Part shown: positions 25,384-32,322 of the stretch, piece by piece
How the letters are laid out: every line of letters starts with the position of its first letter
How positions within the stretch are numbered: the stretch's first letter is position 1
NCBI GenBank assembly: GCA_045546255.1
Contig: JAZQCK010000015.1
Location: 74,237-138,236, forward strand
From: RGIG5612 sp045546255
GTDB taxonomy: Bacteria; Bacillota; Clostridia; Lachnospirales; Lachnospiraceae
Length of the DNA: 64,000 nt
Direction: 5' to 3'
Position numbers and translations under genes: made by a program
The notes under the pieces: model-generated
The model's database searches: none
What the model was told of the DNA's origin: nothing
The model's input: only the letters and a program-made list of their open reading frames with translations

Positions 25384-26234
25384 TGGCAAACTTAACAGAA
25401 GCTCAGGTTCAGGACCGAATCCGTGAAGAGGCGAAAAAGGCTCTGGCAACAGGTGAAGTCAGCGCGGTTGTCGGCTGGACTTCGACCCGCTTTGAAGATA
25501 AAACCAGACCTTATTTTGCAGAAACCGAGGCAGAATGTGATCTTTTAGTCTGGAACAAATACTGCATCAACGGAACCGGAAAGTTTGCCCTTGATGACAG
25601 ATATCCGGAAAAGAAGATTGCAATCATCGCAAGAGGCTGTGACAGCCGTGCGCTTAACAGAATGCTGCGCGACAAACAGCTGAAAAGAGAAAATCTTTAC
25701 ATTATCGGTGTGGTCTGTGACGGAAAAGAAAATGCTGTCTGCGAAAGCTGCCAGCATAAAAATCCGTTAACATACGATGTTTTGATCGGGGAACCGGTGG
25801 AAGAGCAAATCAATGCGGAGAGATTTAAAGAGATCGAAGCATTTGAAAAGCTTACGCCGGATGAAAGATATGAATACTGGGCAAAACAGTATGATAAATG
25901 CATCCACTGCTATGCCTGCAGAAATGCATGCCCGGCCTGTAACTGCGTAGAGTGTTATGCAGACCAGTACCGTACCGGATGGCAGGGTAAGGCTGCTGAC
26001 AGAGAGCAGAATCAGGTCTATGGCCTTACCAGAGCTTATCATGTCGGCGACCGATGTATCGAATGCGGTGAATGCGAAAGAGTCTGCCCGATGAATCTTC
26101 CGATCATGCGGCAGACCAAGAAGATGCTGAAGGATATCAACGATCTGTTCGGAGACTATGAATGTGGACTTCCGGACGATGCGACACCGGTCTTGGGAAG
26201 CTATAAGCTGGAAGATCCGGACGAGTTTATGTAG
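25383..26234 (+). CDS. flxC: FlxC-like Fe-S protein
   Basis: The 283-residue protein has an N-terminal domain without cofactor motifs (residues 1-155, with ARGCDSRALNRML and CESCQHKNPL). A two-cluster ferredoxin region follows with CIHCYACRNACPACNC and CIECGECERVCPMN. It matches the Fe-S subunit between FlxD and FlxB in Hdr-Flx loci. The family relates to 4Fe-4S proteins of hydrogenases and F420-type dehydrogenases, but no F420 gene is present. Assignment of the letter C rests on gene order. Confidence 0.75.
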   Translation: MANLTEAQVQDRIREEAKKALATGEVSAVVGWTSTRFEDKTRPYFAETEAECDLLVWNKYCINGTGKFALDDRYPEKKIAIIARGCDSRALNRMLRDKQLKRENLYIIGVVCDGKENAVCESCQHKNPLTYDVLIGEPVEEQINAERFKEIEAFEKLTPDERYEYWAKQYDKCIHCYACRNACPACNCVECYADQYRTGWQGKAADREQNQVYGLTRAYHVGDRCIECGECERVCPMNLPIMRQTKKMLKDINDLFGDYECGLPDDATPVLGSYKLEDPDEFM

Positions 26235-26246
26235 GAGGTGAGGATC

Positions 26247-27323
26247 ATGAAATTAGCGAAAAAAGATTTAAACAAAGCCTTAGAGATCCTCAGTGAAGGC
26301 GCAGTTGTTTTTGCACCGACCTTCGACATGATTGAGGATAAGTCCGAGGGCGGACAGACAATGGCAGAGAAGAAGTTTATGCCGTATCAAGATGGCATGT
26401 TCATCGCTCTTGACGGTCCGAATACCGTTAAGCCGCCAAAGGATGTTCTGTTCCCGAATGTTGAAAAAATGTACCGCTTTAAAACGGGCGAGAATGCGGA
26501 GATCGTTGAGATTTTCCCGGAGGATACAAAGAAGATCCTTTTCGGAATCCGTCCTTGCGATATGCGCAGCATCGATTCCATGGATAAAGTTTTCTTCACC
26601 AAAGAGTATGTGGATTCCTATTATGCGAAACGCCGTGAGAATGTTACGGTCGTTGCATTCGGCTGCACAGAGCCGGAACGTACCTGCTTCTGTGATTCGA
26701 TGGGAATCGATCCGAATAATGCTCCGAGCGCAGACGTTATGATGAACGTTGCAAAGGGATCAAACGGAGATGCATATATTTTGGAAGCGTATACCGACAA
26801 AGGAAAAGATCTGTTAGAACAGCTTAAATCCCTGGACGGAGGCGCAGGTGAGGCACAGCGTGATACGAAGTGCACGCTTCAGATCAATAAGGATCCGGAA
26901 CTGGATAAGAAACTGGCCGGCATGTTCGAGCATCCGATCTGGGATAAAGTTTGCAAAGGATGTATCGGATGCGGAACCTGCACCTTTGTATGTCCGACCT
27001 GCTACTGCTTCGATATCGATAACGAGAATTATGGAGCAGAGGGCACGAAATACCGTTGCTGGGATTCCTGTATGTTCAGCGACTATACCAGAATGGCAGG
27101 CGGAGCAAACCCGAGACCGACCAAGAAAGAGCGCTTAAGAAACCGCTATATGCATAAGCTCAGTTACTTTAATGAGAGATATGGCGAGACCTTATGCGTG
27201 GGCTGCGGAAGATGCGTAGCAAATTGTCCTTCCCATCTGGATATCTCCGAGTTTATCGAGAAGGCAACGGCAGCAGATCCGAAGGCGGAAACTTACACAG
27301 ATGCACCGGGAAAGGAGGCGTAG
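26247..27323 (+). CDS. flxB: FlxB-like Fe-S protein (AsrA/HydB-like)
   Basis: The 358-residue protein resembles anaerobic sulfite reductase subunit A and related hydrogenase partners. It has an N-terminal domain of about 220 residues (GIRPCDMRSIDSMD, CTEPERTCFCDSMG) and two 4Fe-4S motifs in CKGCIGCGTCTFVCPTCYC and CVGCGRCVANCPSH. It should move electrons between the FlxA flavin and the Hdr side. ATG 26247 is chosen because GGAGGT lies 7 nt upstream; a GTG at 26238 is inside that site. The gap to flxA is 3 nt. Confidence 0.8.
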   Translation: MKLAKKDLNKALEILSEGAVVFAPTFDMIEDKSEGGQTMAEKKFMPYQDGMFIALDGPNTVKPPKDVLFPNVEKMYRFKTGENAEIVEIFPEDTKKILFGIRPCDMRSIDSMDKVFFTKEYVDSYYAKRRENVTVVAFGCTEPERTCFCDSMGIDPNNAPSADVMMNVAKGSNGDAYILEAYTDKGKDLLEQLKSLDGGAGEAQRDTKCTLQINKDPELDKKLAGMFEHPIWDKVCKGCIGCGTCTFVCPTCYCFDIDNENYGAEGTKYRCWDSCMFSDYTRMAGGANPRPTKKERLRNRYMHKLSYFNERYGETLCVGCGRCVANCPSHLDISEFIEKATAADPKAETYTDAPGKEA

Positions 27324-27326
27324 GAA

Positions 27327-28172
27327 ATGGCTATAGATCATGAATGCTCATGCAGCAAAAATCCATTGGTTCCATCGTTATGCAAAGTGATCGATGTGAA
27401 ACAGGAGACACCTGACATCCAGACCTATACGATCCAGACATTGGATGGGAAAAAGCCGTTCAGTCCGCTTCCGGGCCAGCTGGCAATGATCTCCCTTCTG
27501 GGCGTTGGTGAGGCAATGTTCTCTATTACGGCTCAGGGTGAAGACTATATCCAGAGTGCGATCAAGCGGACCGGCATGCTTACGGATGAATTTCATCAGA
27601 TGCAGCCGGGGCAGCAGATCGGTGTCAGAGGACCTTACGGAAACCATTTTCCGATCGAGGATTTAAAGGGACATGATGTCCTGTTTATCGGCGGCGGTGT
27701 CGGTATCGCTCCGGTCCGTTCCATGATCCGTTACGCGTTTGAACACCGTGAGGATTTTGGACATATCGATATCCTTTATGGTGCACGTTCCAGCAATGAT
27801 ATCTGCTTTAAGCAGGATTGCTTAGAGGACTGGCCGAAGCAGCCGGATACCAATGTTTATATCACCACGGACGTTCCTTCGGATGATTGGGACGGCCATG
27901 TAGGCTTTGTTCCTTCTTACATCGAGGAAGTGGGATTCAAGCCGGAAGGTAAAAAAGTAGTTCTTTGCGGACCGCCGATCATGATCAAATTAGGCTCGGC
28001 AAGCCTTTTGAAATTAGGCTTCGCAAAAGAAGATATTATCACGACGTTAGAGCTCCGCATGAAATGCGGAATCGGTAAATGTGGTCGTTGTAATATAGGC
28101 AGTAAATTTGTATGTTTAGACGGTCCGGTGTTTACCTTATCGGAACTGGATGAACTACCGGATGAAAAATAG
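27327..28172 (+). CDS. flxA: FlxA-like FAD/NAD(P)-binding oxidoreductase
   Basis: The 281-residue flavoprotein belongs to the ferredoxin-NADP reductase superfamily (AsrB/HydG-like). It has an FAD domain (residues 10-105), an NAD(P)-binding domain starting VLFIGGGVGIAPVRSMIRYA, and a C-terminal Cys motif (MKCGIGKCGRCNIGSKFVC) for a 2Fe-2S cluster. In Hdr-Flx complexes this subunit oxidises NADH; the electrons go to HdrA, where they are bifurcated to ferredoxin and the Hdr acceptor. Here it could supply or accept electrons for the molybdenum enzyme of the same operon; that link is inference. Confidence 0.85.
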   Translation: MAIDHECSCSKNPLVPSLCKVIDVKQETPDIQTYTIQTLDGKKPFSPLPGQLAMISLLGVGEAMFSITAQGEDYIQSAIKRTGMLTDEFHQMQPGQQIGVRGPYGNHFPIEDLKGHDVLFIGGGVGIAPVRSMIRYAFEHREDFGHIDILYGARSSNDICFKQDCLEDWPKQPDTNVYITTDVPSDDWDGHVGFVPSYIEEVGFKPEGKKVVLCGPPIMIKLGSASLLKLGFAKEDIITTLELRMKCGIGKCGRCNIGSKFVCLDGPVFTLSELDELPDEK

Positions 28173-28182
28173 GAGGAAAACG

Positions 28183-28407
28183 ATGGGTTTAGGAAAAACA
28201 TTAGTTAAATTAGGCGTAGTCGCAGGAGCAGCTTACGGTGGATATTATCTTTACAAAAAATATGTAAAGAAAGACAATGTCCCGCAGAAAGACTTTGATG
28301 ATTTAGCAGATGTCACCTTTGATTATGATGACGATGCTGCAAAAGAAGAAAGCTTCGCAGATAAGATCAAAGCTGCTGCTGAAAAACAGCTGAACAAGAT
28401 CAAATAA
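28183..28407 (+). CDS. Small membrane-anchored acidic protein, copy A
   Basis: The 74-residue protein has a short N-terminal hydrophobic Gly/Ala segment (LGVVAGAAYGGYYLYKKY), a basic stop-transfer patch, an acidic middle (DLADVTFDYDDDAAKEES) and a Lys-rich amphipathic end. No known family was recognised. It has a strong AGGAGG site and is the last gene of the Hdr-Flx operon, 10 nt after flxA. A copy with only one different residue lies at 29823-30047. A membrane tether or recruiting peptide for the soluble complex is one possible role, but this is inference. ATG 28183 is chosen over an upstream in-frame ATG inside flxA. Confidence 0.85.
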   Translation: MGLGKTLVKLGVVAGAAYGGYYLYKKYVKKDNVPQKDFDDLADVTFDYDDDAAKEESFADKIKAAAEKQLNKIK

Positions 28408-28432
28408 GTAAAAACGTGAAGTCCAAATAAGT

Positions 28433-28472
28433 CAGAGGGGATGGTTCTGTTTTATCGGGATCATTCCCTCTG
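28433..28472. repeat. Imperfect hairpin related to the dispersed GTGACAG repeat
   Basis: The arms 28433-28447 and 28458-28472 (outer CAGAGGG/CCCTCTG) pair with a few mismatches. The left arm, CAGAGGGGATGGTTC, resembles the CAGAGGGACGGTTC arm of the element at 16098-16117. It separates the Flx operon from the amidohydrolase gene and may also slow transcription. Confidence 0.45.
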
Positions 28473-28490
28473 CATTCATGAGGAAAACGG

Positions 28491-29702
28491 ATGATTGCTT
28501 TAAAAAATGCGGTGTTGATTGACGGAACCGGGAAGGCCCCTGTCCCGCACAGCACGATCATTATAGAACAAGGAAAAATCCAAAAAGTCGGAACAAACCT
28601 GCAGATTCCTGAGGATTCGGATGTATTTGACCTCAAGGGAAAGACTGTAATCCCGGGTCTGATCGATGCACATGTCCATATCAGTGGATCCAGCAGGCTG
28701 GACCGTCCGGGGTCAAGTCATCTTGTCCAGGGATATAGCAATGTGGAAATGAGGGAAGGCTGTCTGAGATGGGGAGTTGTAGCCGTCCGCAGCTGTGGCC
28801 ATTTTGTGGACGAAACGCTTGCTTTCAGAGATGGAGTAAACAACGGGACGATTGAACGGTCCCCGCGTGTATGCATGTCCGGCCCTATGTTTCAGGCTCC
28901 GGGCGGACATCCGTGCTACACGGTATTCATGGCTGATCCAGACGTTGAACAGCTTGCCTGTGCGATCGTTGATGATGATACCGATTTAGAGAAGGTCATA
29001 AGAGAATCCAAAGAGAAGGATGTGGATTTTACCAAGGCTTTCTATGCACATTTGAATAAGATGGACTATCCAAACCCGGTTCCGCGTATCTCAAAAGAGA
29101 AGTTAAAAGAAATCATTGATACCTCACACCGATATGGACTTTCTGTTACAGTTCATGTGGACTGTCCAGCAGAAATGCAGGATGCGGTGGAACTTGGGGC
29201 AGACGTCATTGAACACATGATCGGCGCTGGAGAAACTGAAAATGAACTATCAGATGAACTGGTCAGGCTGACAAAAGAGAGAGGAGTCGTTGTTGATCCT
29301 ACTATGATTTCCATCAAACGCTTTGATCCCTTAAGTGAGTCAGCTCCGTCCGTCTGGGAGGCAGTCAAAAAGGCAGTGAAGAAATGCTATGATGCAGGGA
29401 TTCCTTTGGCTGTAGGCTGTGATGCGGGAATCCCCTTTGTGCCGTTCGGGGAAGCAGTGCATGATGAGATGGCATGTCTTTCCGAGGCCGGCATTCCGCC
29501 TCTTGAAGTGATCAAAATGGCAACGGAGGGCAACGCAAAATTATTACAGATGGATGATTATCTCGGAACGATTGAAGAGGGGAAAGATGCAGATTTGATC
29601 GTTTTGGGAAAAGATCCGCTTGAAGATATTCATAACACGAAAACCATCGAACTCGTTTTCATGAAGGGGAGAATTGTAACGGACTGCAGAGCTTTTTTCT
29701 GA
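28491..29702 (+). CDS. Amidohydrolase family protein
   Basis: The 403-residue metal-dependent hydrolase is of the imidazolonepropionase/prolidase-like amidohydrolase group. Marks are the N-terminal beta-sandwich (LIDGTGKAPV), GLIDAHVHISG (HxH metal ligands), a central DFTKAFYAH with a possible carbamylated Lys, VHVDC, EHMIG, the metal Asp in GCDAG and the C-terminal EGKDADLIVL. No signal peptide is present. It sits between the two copies of the small membrane protein, as if inserted by a local duplication. The substrate is unknown, probably an amide, lactam or similar ring. Confidence 0.85.
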   Translation: MIALKNAVLIDGTGKAPVPHSTIIIEQGKIQKVGTNLQIPEDSDVFDLKGKTVIPGLIDAHVHISGSSRLDRPGSSHLVQGYSNVEMREGCLRWGVVAVRSCGHFVDETLAFRDGVNNGTIERSPRVCMSGPMFQAPGGHPCYTVFMADPDVEQLACAIVDDDTDLEKVIRESKEKDVDFTKAFYAHLNKMDYPNPVPRISKEKLKEIIDTSHRYGLSVTVHVDCPAEMQDAVELGADVIEHMIGAGETENELSDELVRLTKERGVVVDPTMISIKRFDPLSESAPSVWEAVKKAVKKCYDAGIPLAVGCDAGIPFVPFGEAVHDEMACLSEAGIPPLEVIKMATEGNAKLLQMDDYLGTIEEGKDADLIVLGKDPLEDIHNTKTIELVFMKGRIVTDCRAFF

Positions 29703-29722
29703 AGAGGAGAGCTATGTTTTGA

Positions 29723-29750
29723 TTGACGATTAAACGGGAGAAGATATATT
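29723..29750 (+). promoter_or_regulatory. Promoter before small protein copy B and UbiA gene
   Basis: TTGACG (29723-29728), a 16-bp spacer and TATATT (29745-29750) give this second unit its own start. Confidence 0.6.
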
Positions 29751-29770
29751 ATTTAAGAGAAAGATTATTT

Positions 29771-29805
29771 CGATTTTGCTACTCATGTTAAATGTCAAAA
29801 TCGAT
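29771..29805. promoter_or_regulatory. Leader inverted repeat
   Basis: The arms TCGATTTTG (29771-29779) and CAAAATCGA (29797-29805) pair perfectly around a 17-nt loop. They lie between the promoter and the AGGAGG of the small gene, so the repeat may be an operator or a leader hairpin. Confidence 0.45.
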
Positions 29806-29822
29806 AAAACAGGAGGAAAACA

Positions 29823-30047
29823 ATGGGTTTAGGAAAAGCATTAGTTAAATTAGGCGTAGTCGCAGGAGCAGCTTACGGCGGATACTATCTTTACAAGAAA
29901 TATGTAAAGAAAGACAATGTTCCGCAGAAAGATTTTGATGATTTAGCAGATGTTACCTTCGATTATGATGATGACGCTGCAAAAGAAGAAAGCTTCGCCG
30001 ACAAGATCAAAGCGGCCGCTGAAAAACAGCTGAACAAGATTAAATAA
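29823..30047 (+). CDS. Small membrane-anchored acidic protein, copy B
   Basis: This 74-residue protein is identical to copy A except for Ala in place of Thr at residue 6. At the DNA level the copies differ at 15 codons, 14 of them synonymous, so the protein is under strong purifying selection or the duplication is old and constrained. The ribosome binding site (AGGAGGAAAAC) is also nearly the same. It precedes the UbiA-type gene by 6 nt, which links the small protein with both the Hdr-Flx/Moco operon and the prenyltransferase. Confidence 0.85.
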   Translation: MGLGKALVKLGVVAGAAYGGYYLYKKYVKKDNVPQKDFDDLADVTFDYDDDAAKEESFADKIKAAAEKQLNKIK

Positions 30048-30053
30048 TCAGAC

Positions 30054-31130
30054 GTGAAGAACATTAAATTTTGGTTTGACAACGCAAGGTCGGTATCATT
30101 GCCCCAGAGCATGATGCCGGCACTGGTTGCCGCTTTTTTGGCGACAAAATATTCAGACTTTAAATGGTATTTGGCTTTGATTTCCATTATTGGGATCGCC
30201 TTTGCCCATTTGAGTCTGAATTTATTTGACGACTATTTTGATTTTAAAAACGCAGAGCAGGGCGACCGGACGGCTCTTGTTAGAGAGGGCTTTCGAGCTA
30301 TGACTGCAAAATGTCCGCCGCTCCAGGACGGTACGGTGAGCCCTAAGAAGTGGTTTCTTGTAAGCTGCCTGTTTGGGTTGATCGCCTGCTGCTTTGGCGT
30401 GCCAGTCGTGATCCTTCAGGGACCTTCCGTTTTATGGGTCGTCCTCGGAGTTGCGATCCTCGGCGTGTTTTATTCCGCACCTCCGTTAAAGCTCGGCTAT
30501 CATGGTTTGGGTGAACTGATCATCGGTTCCATTTTTGGTCCCGGCATCTTTATCGGAATGAGCCTGGCAGCAGCAGGGGAGTTTCATCTGTCGGAGGTTC
30601 TGCTTTCCATTGCCATGGGACTGATCGTCGTTGCGATCTTGTATGTTCACTCTATTATGGATTATGCGGCAGATACGAAGGCAGGGAAGCGGACGCTTGC
30701 CTGGCTGGTGGGTTGCCATGCAACGATCCCGAAGAAGGAAGACAGTCCTCAGCCAACAGAGCAGGCGGTAAAAGCAGGACAGAACCGTCAGTATGTGACA
30801 CTTGCGTTGATTATTTTTGTACCATATCTGTTAGTGGTCCTGGCAGTGGCACTTCGCGCGGTTTCACTATATTACCTGGTATCGCTTCTGGCACTTCCCT
30901 GGTCGATCGATCTGTTCCGTTCGATGCTGGCATTTAAAAAGGACCAGTTTGCGCCGGTGGAAAAGAAGTGGTGGTACGGTTCTTTCCAGATGTGGGAAGC
31001 TATTAAAGCAAATCACCTTGACTGGTTTATGCTGAGATGGCTGCTTGCGCAAAGAATCAGCATTGTATTTAGTATTTTATGTATTCTTGCGTCTATCGCG
31101 GAAATGATCATTAAACTGACGAGCATGTAA
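30054..31130 (+). CDS. UbiA/MenA-family prenyltransferase
   Basis: The 358-residue integral membrane protein is of the UbiA superfamily, which joins a polyprenyl chain from its diphosphate to an aromatic or other acceptor. Both Asp-rich motifs are visible: NLFDDYFD (residues 56-63) and DYAAD (203-207), followed by GKRTL, as in MenA. About eight or nine membrane segments are predicted. A polar insert (residues about 218-245) lies on a loop. The GTG start lacks a good ribosome binding site, suggesting coupling to the small gene 6 nt upstream. The prenyl donor probably comes from the synthase at 20311. The acceptor is unknown; no other men or ubi genes are in the window. Confidence 0.88.
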   Translation: MKNIKFWFDNARSVSLPQSMMPALVAAFLATKYSDFKWYLALISIIGIAFAHLSLNLFDDYFDFKNAEQGDRTALVREGFRAMTAKCPPLQDGTVSPKKWFLVSCLFGLIACCFGVPVVILQGPSVLWVVLGVAILGVFYSAPPLKLGYHGLGELIIGSIFGPGIFIGMSLAAAGEFHLSEVLLSIAMGLIVVAILYVHSIMDYAADTKAGKRTLAWLVGCHATIPKKEDSPQPTEQAVKAGQNRQYVTLALIIFVPYLLVVLAVALRAVSLYYLVSLLALPWSIDLFRSMLAFKKDQFAPVEKKWWYGSFQMWEAIKANHLDWFMLRWLLAQRISIVFSILCILASIAEMIIKLTSM

Positions 31131-31133
31131 AAA

Positions 31134-31197
31134 GAGACAGAGAACCGCAAGGTGAGCCCTTTAGGGCGAGAAGGCAGCCTGGGCTGTCCCCTGTCTC
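31134..31197. repeat. Palindromic repeat, GAGACAG...CTGTCTC type
   Basis: The ends GAGACAG (31134-31140) and CTGTCTC (31191-31197) are inverted, with GCCC-TTTA-GGGC inside. The edge sequences AGAGAACCG and TGTCCCCTGTC resemble the element at 16064-16117. It begins 3 nt after the UbiA stop, so this repeat family lies at both ends of the 16.3-31.1 kb block. Confidence 0.5.
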
Positions 31198-31214
31198 CTA
31201 CAACTAGAAGGATT

Positions 31215-32222
31215 ATGAAATTCACTCAATTAAGCTATCTTCCGATATGGTTTCTGAGGAATGTGATCTTCAGAAAGCACGGACCGCTTCAGACGGTTCT
31301 TTTTATCACGGACTACTGTAATCTGAAATGTAAGCACTGTTTCGAGATGGGACATGCATGCACGATGCAGAAGTCCTATCAGCAGATCAAGGAAGAACTG
31401 GAATATTCCTATCGCATGGGCAGCCGTTTCGTTGATTTTGAAGGCGGAGAGCCGACGCTTTGGAGGCAGCCTGTAAGCAGGACAGAAGGTTCCTGGACAC
31501 CGAAACGGGGAATCAGCGGAAGGGTCGATAAAAACGGAACCCCGATCCTGGATATTAATGATCTTATTATTCTGGCAAAGAAGATTGGCTTTTATTCCTG
31601 CACAGTCACGACAAATGCGCAGGTGGACTTTTCCTGGGTGAATGCAGATCTGATCTGGATGAGCCTGGATGGATATAAAGAGTATCATGACCGCGTTCGC
31701 GGAGAAGGTGCCTTTGAAAAGCTGGATAAGAATGCCCGTATTTTTGCGGAAAAACAGAAAAAGAAAAAGGCTGCCGGGAAGAAGCCTTGTGTATTAGGCT
31801 GTAATATGGCGATCAACCGCATCAATAAAGATTCTGTGGGTGATGTGCTGGATTATGTGAAGAAGAGCAGCTTTATTGAGAGCATCGCGCTGAACTTTCA
31901 TACACCGTATCCGGGAACAGAAGAGCTGATGCTGGATGATAAGATGAAAGCAAAGGTGATCGATGAGATCATTTCGTATAAGAAGGCAGGTTATCCTATC
32001 CAGAACAGCGTGAGCGGCCTTCAGATCATGAAAAAAAGAGGCTTTAAGAAGAACTGCTGGGTAAGCAACTTTATCATCACAGATGGAACCAGATTCAAAA
32101 CCTGCCCGGGAGAAACCCTGGGGATCTGCGATGACTGCGGCTTCTGCATGGCAGGAGAAATGTACTGCGTCATGCACCTGAAACCGGATACACTATTGGC
32201 AGGAATGTCACTTAGATTATAA
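31215..32222 (+). CDS. Radical SAM protein
   Basis: The 335-residue protein has the radical SAM Cys triad in TDYCNLKCKHCFEM, the SAM-binding GGEPTLW, and a C-terminal Cys-rich stretch (CPGETLGICDDCGFC) that can hold an extra Fe-S cluster. Right after GGEPTLW there is an insertion of about 40 residues (RQPVSRTEGSW through DIND) that reads as a loop. The overall plan recalls SPASM-type and HpnH-like proteins, but the substrate is unknown. ATG 31215 is chosen because AGAAGG is just upstream and the repeat element precedes it. A long hairpin follows. Confidence 0.85.
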   Translation: MKFTQLSYLPIWFLRNVIFRKHGPLQTVLFITDYCNLKCKHCFEMGHACTMQKSYQQIKEELEYSYRMGSRFVDFEGGEPTLWRQPVSRTEGSWTPKRGISGRVDKNGTPILDINDLIILAKKIGFYSCTVTTNAQVDFSWVNADLIWMSLDGYKEYHDRVRGEGAFEKLDKNARIFAEKQKKKKAAGKKPCVLGCNMAINRINKDSVGDVLDYVKKSSFIESIALNFHTPYPGTEELMLDDKMKAKVIDEIISYKKAGYPIQNSVSGLQIMKKRGFKKNCWVSNFIITDGTRFKTCPGETLGICDDCGFCMAGEMYCVMHLKPDTLLAGMSLRL

Positions 32223-32229
32223 AAACAAC

Positions 32230-32307
32230 GCACCGGGCCTACCATGTGGTCTTCTTCCGAAAACTGAAGAAGTTTTCCTGAAGAAGACGCACATGCTCTC
32301 CCGGTGC
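32230..32307. ncRNA. Long nested hairpin, possible structured RNA
   Basis: Three nested stems line up: GCACCGGG/CCCGGTGC (32230-32237 with 32300-32307), a 15-bp stem with one bulge (32243-32257 with 32280-32295) and GAAAACT/AGTTTTC (32259-32265 with 32271-32277). About 30 bp pair in a 78-nt element. No T-tract follows, so a simple terminator is unlikely. It sits between the radical SAM gene and the DUF445 gene. Candidates are a cis-regulatory RNA, a processing site or a miniature element. Confidence 0.5.
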
Positions 32308-32322
32308 TGTGTACTTATTATT

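Noticed and set aside
25383..27323. F420-hydrogenase or anaerobic sulfite reductase (AsrABC) operon
   Set aside because: No NiFe hydrogenase subunit, F420 gene or AsrC siroheme subunit lies in the operon; gene order fits Hdr-Flx better.
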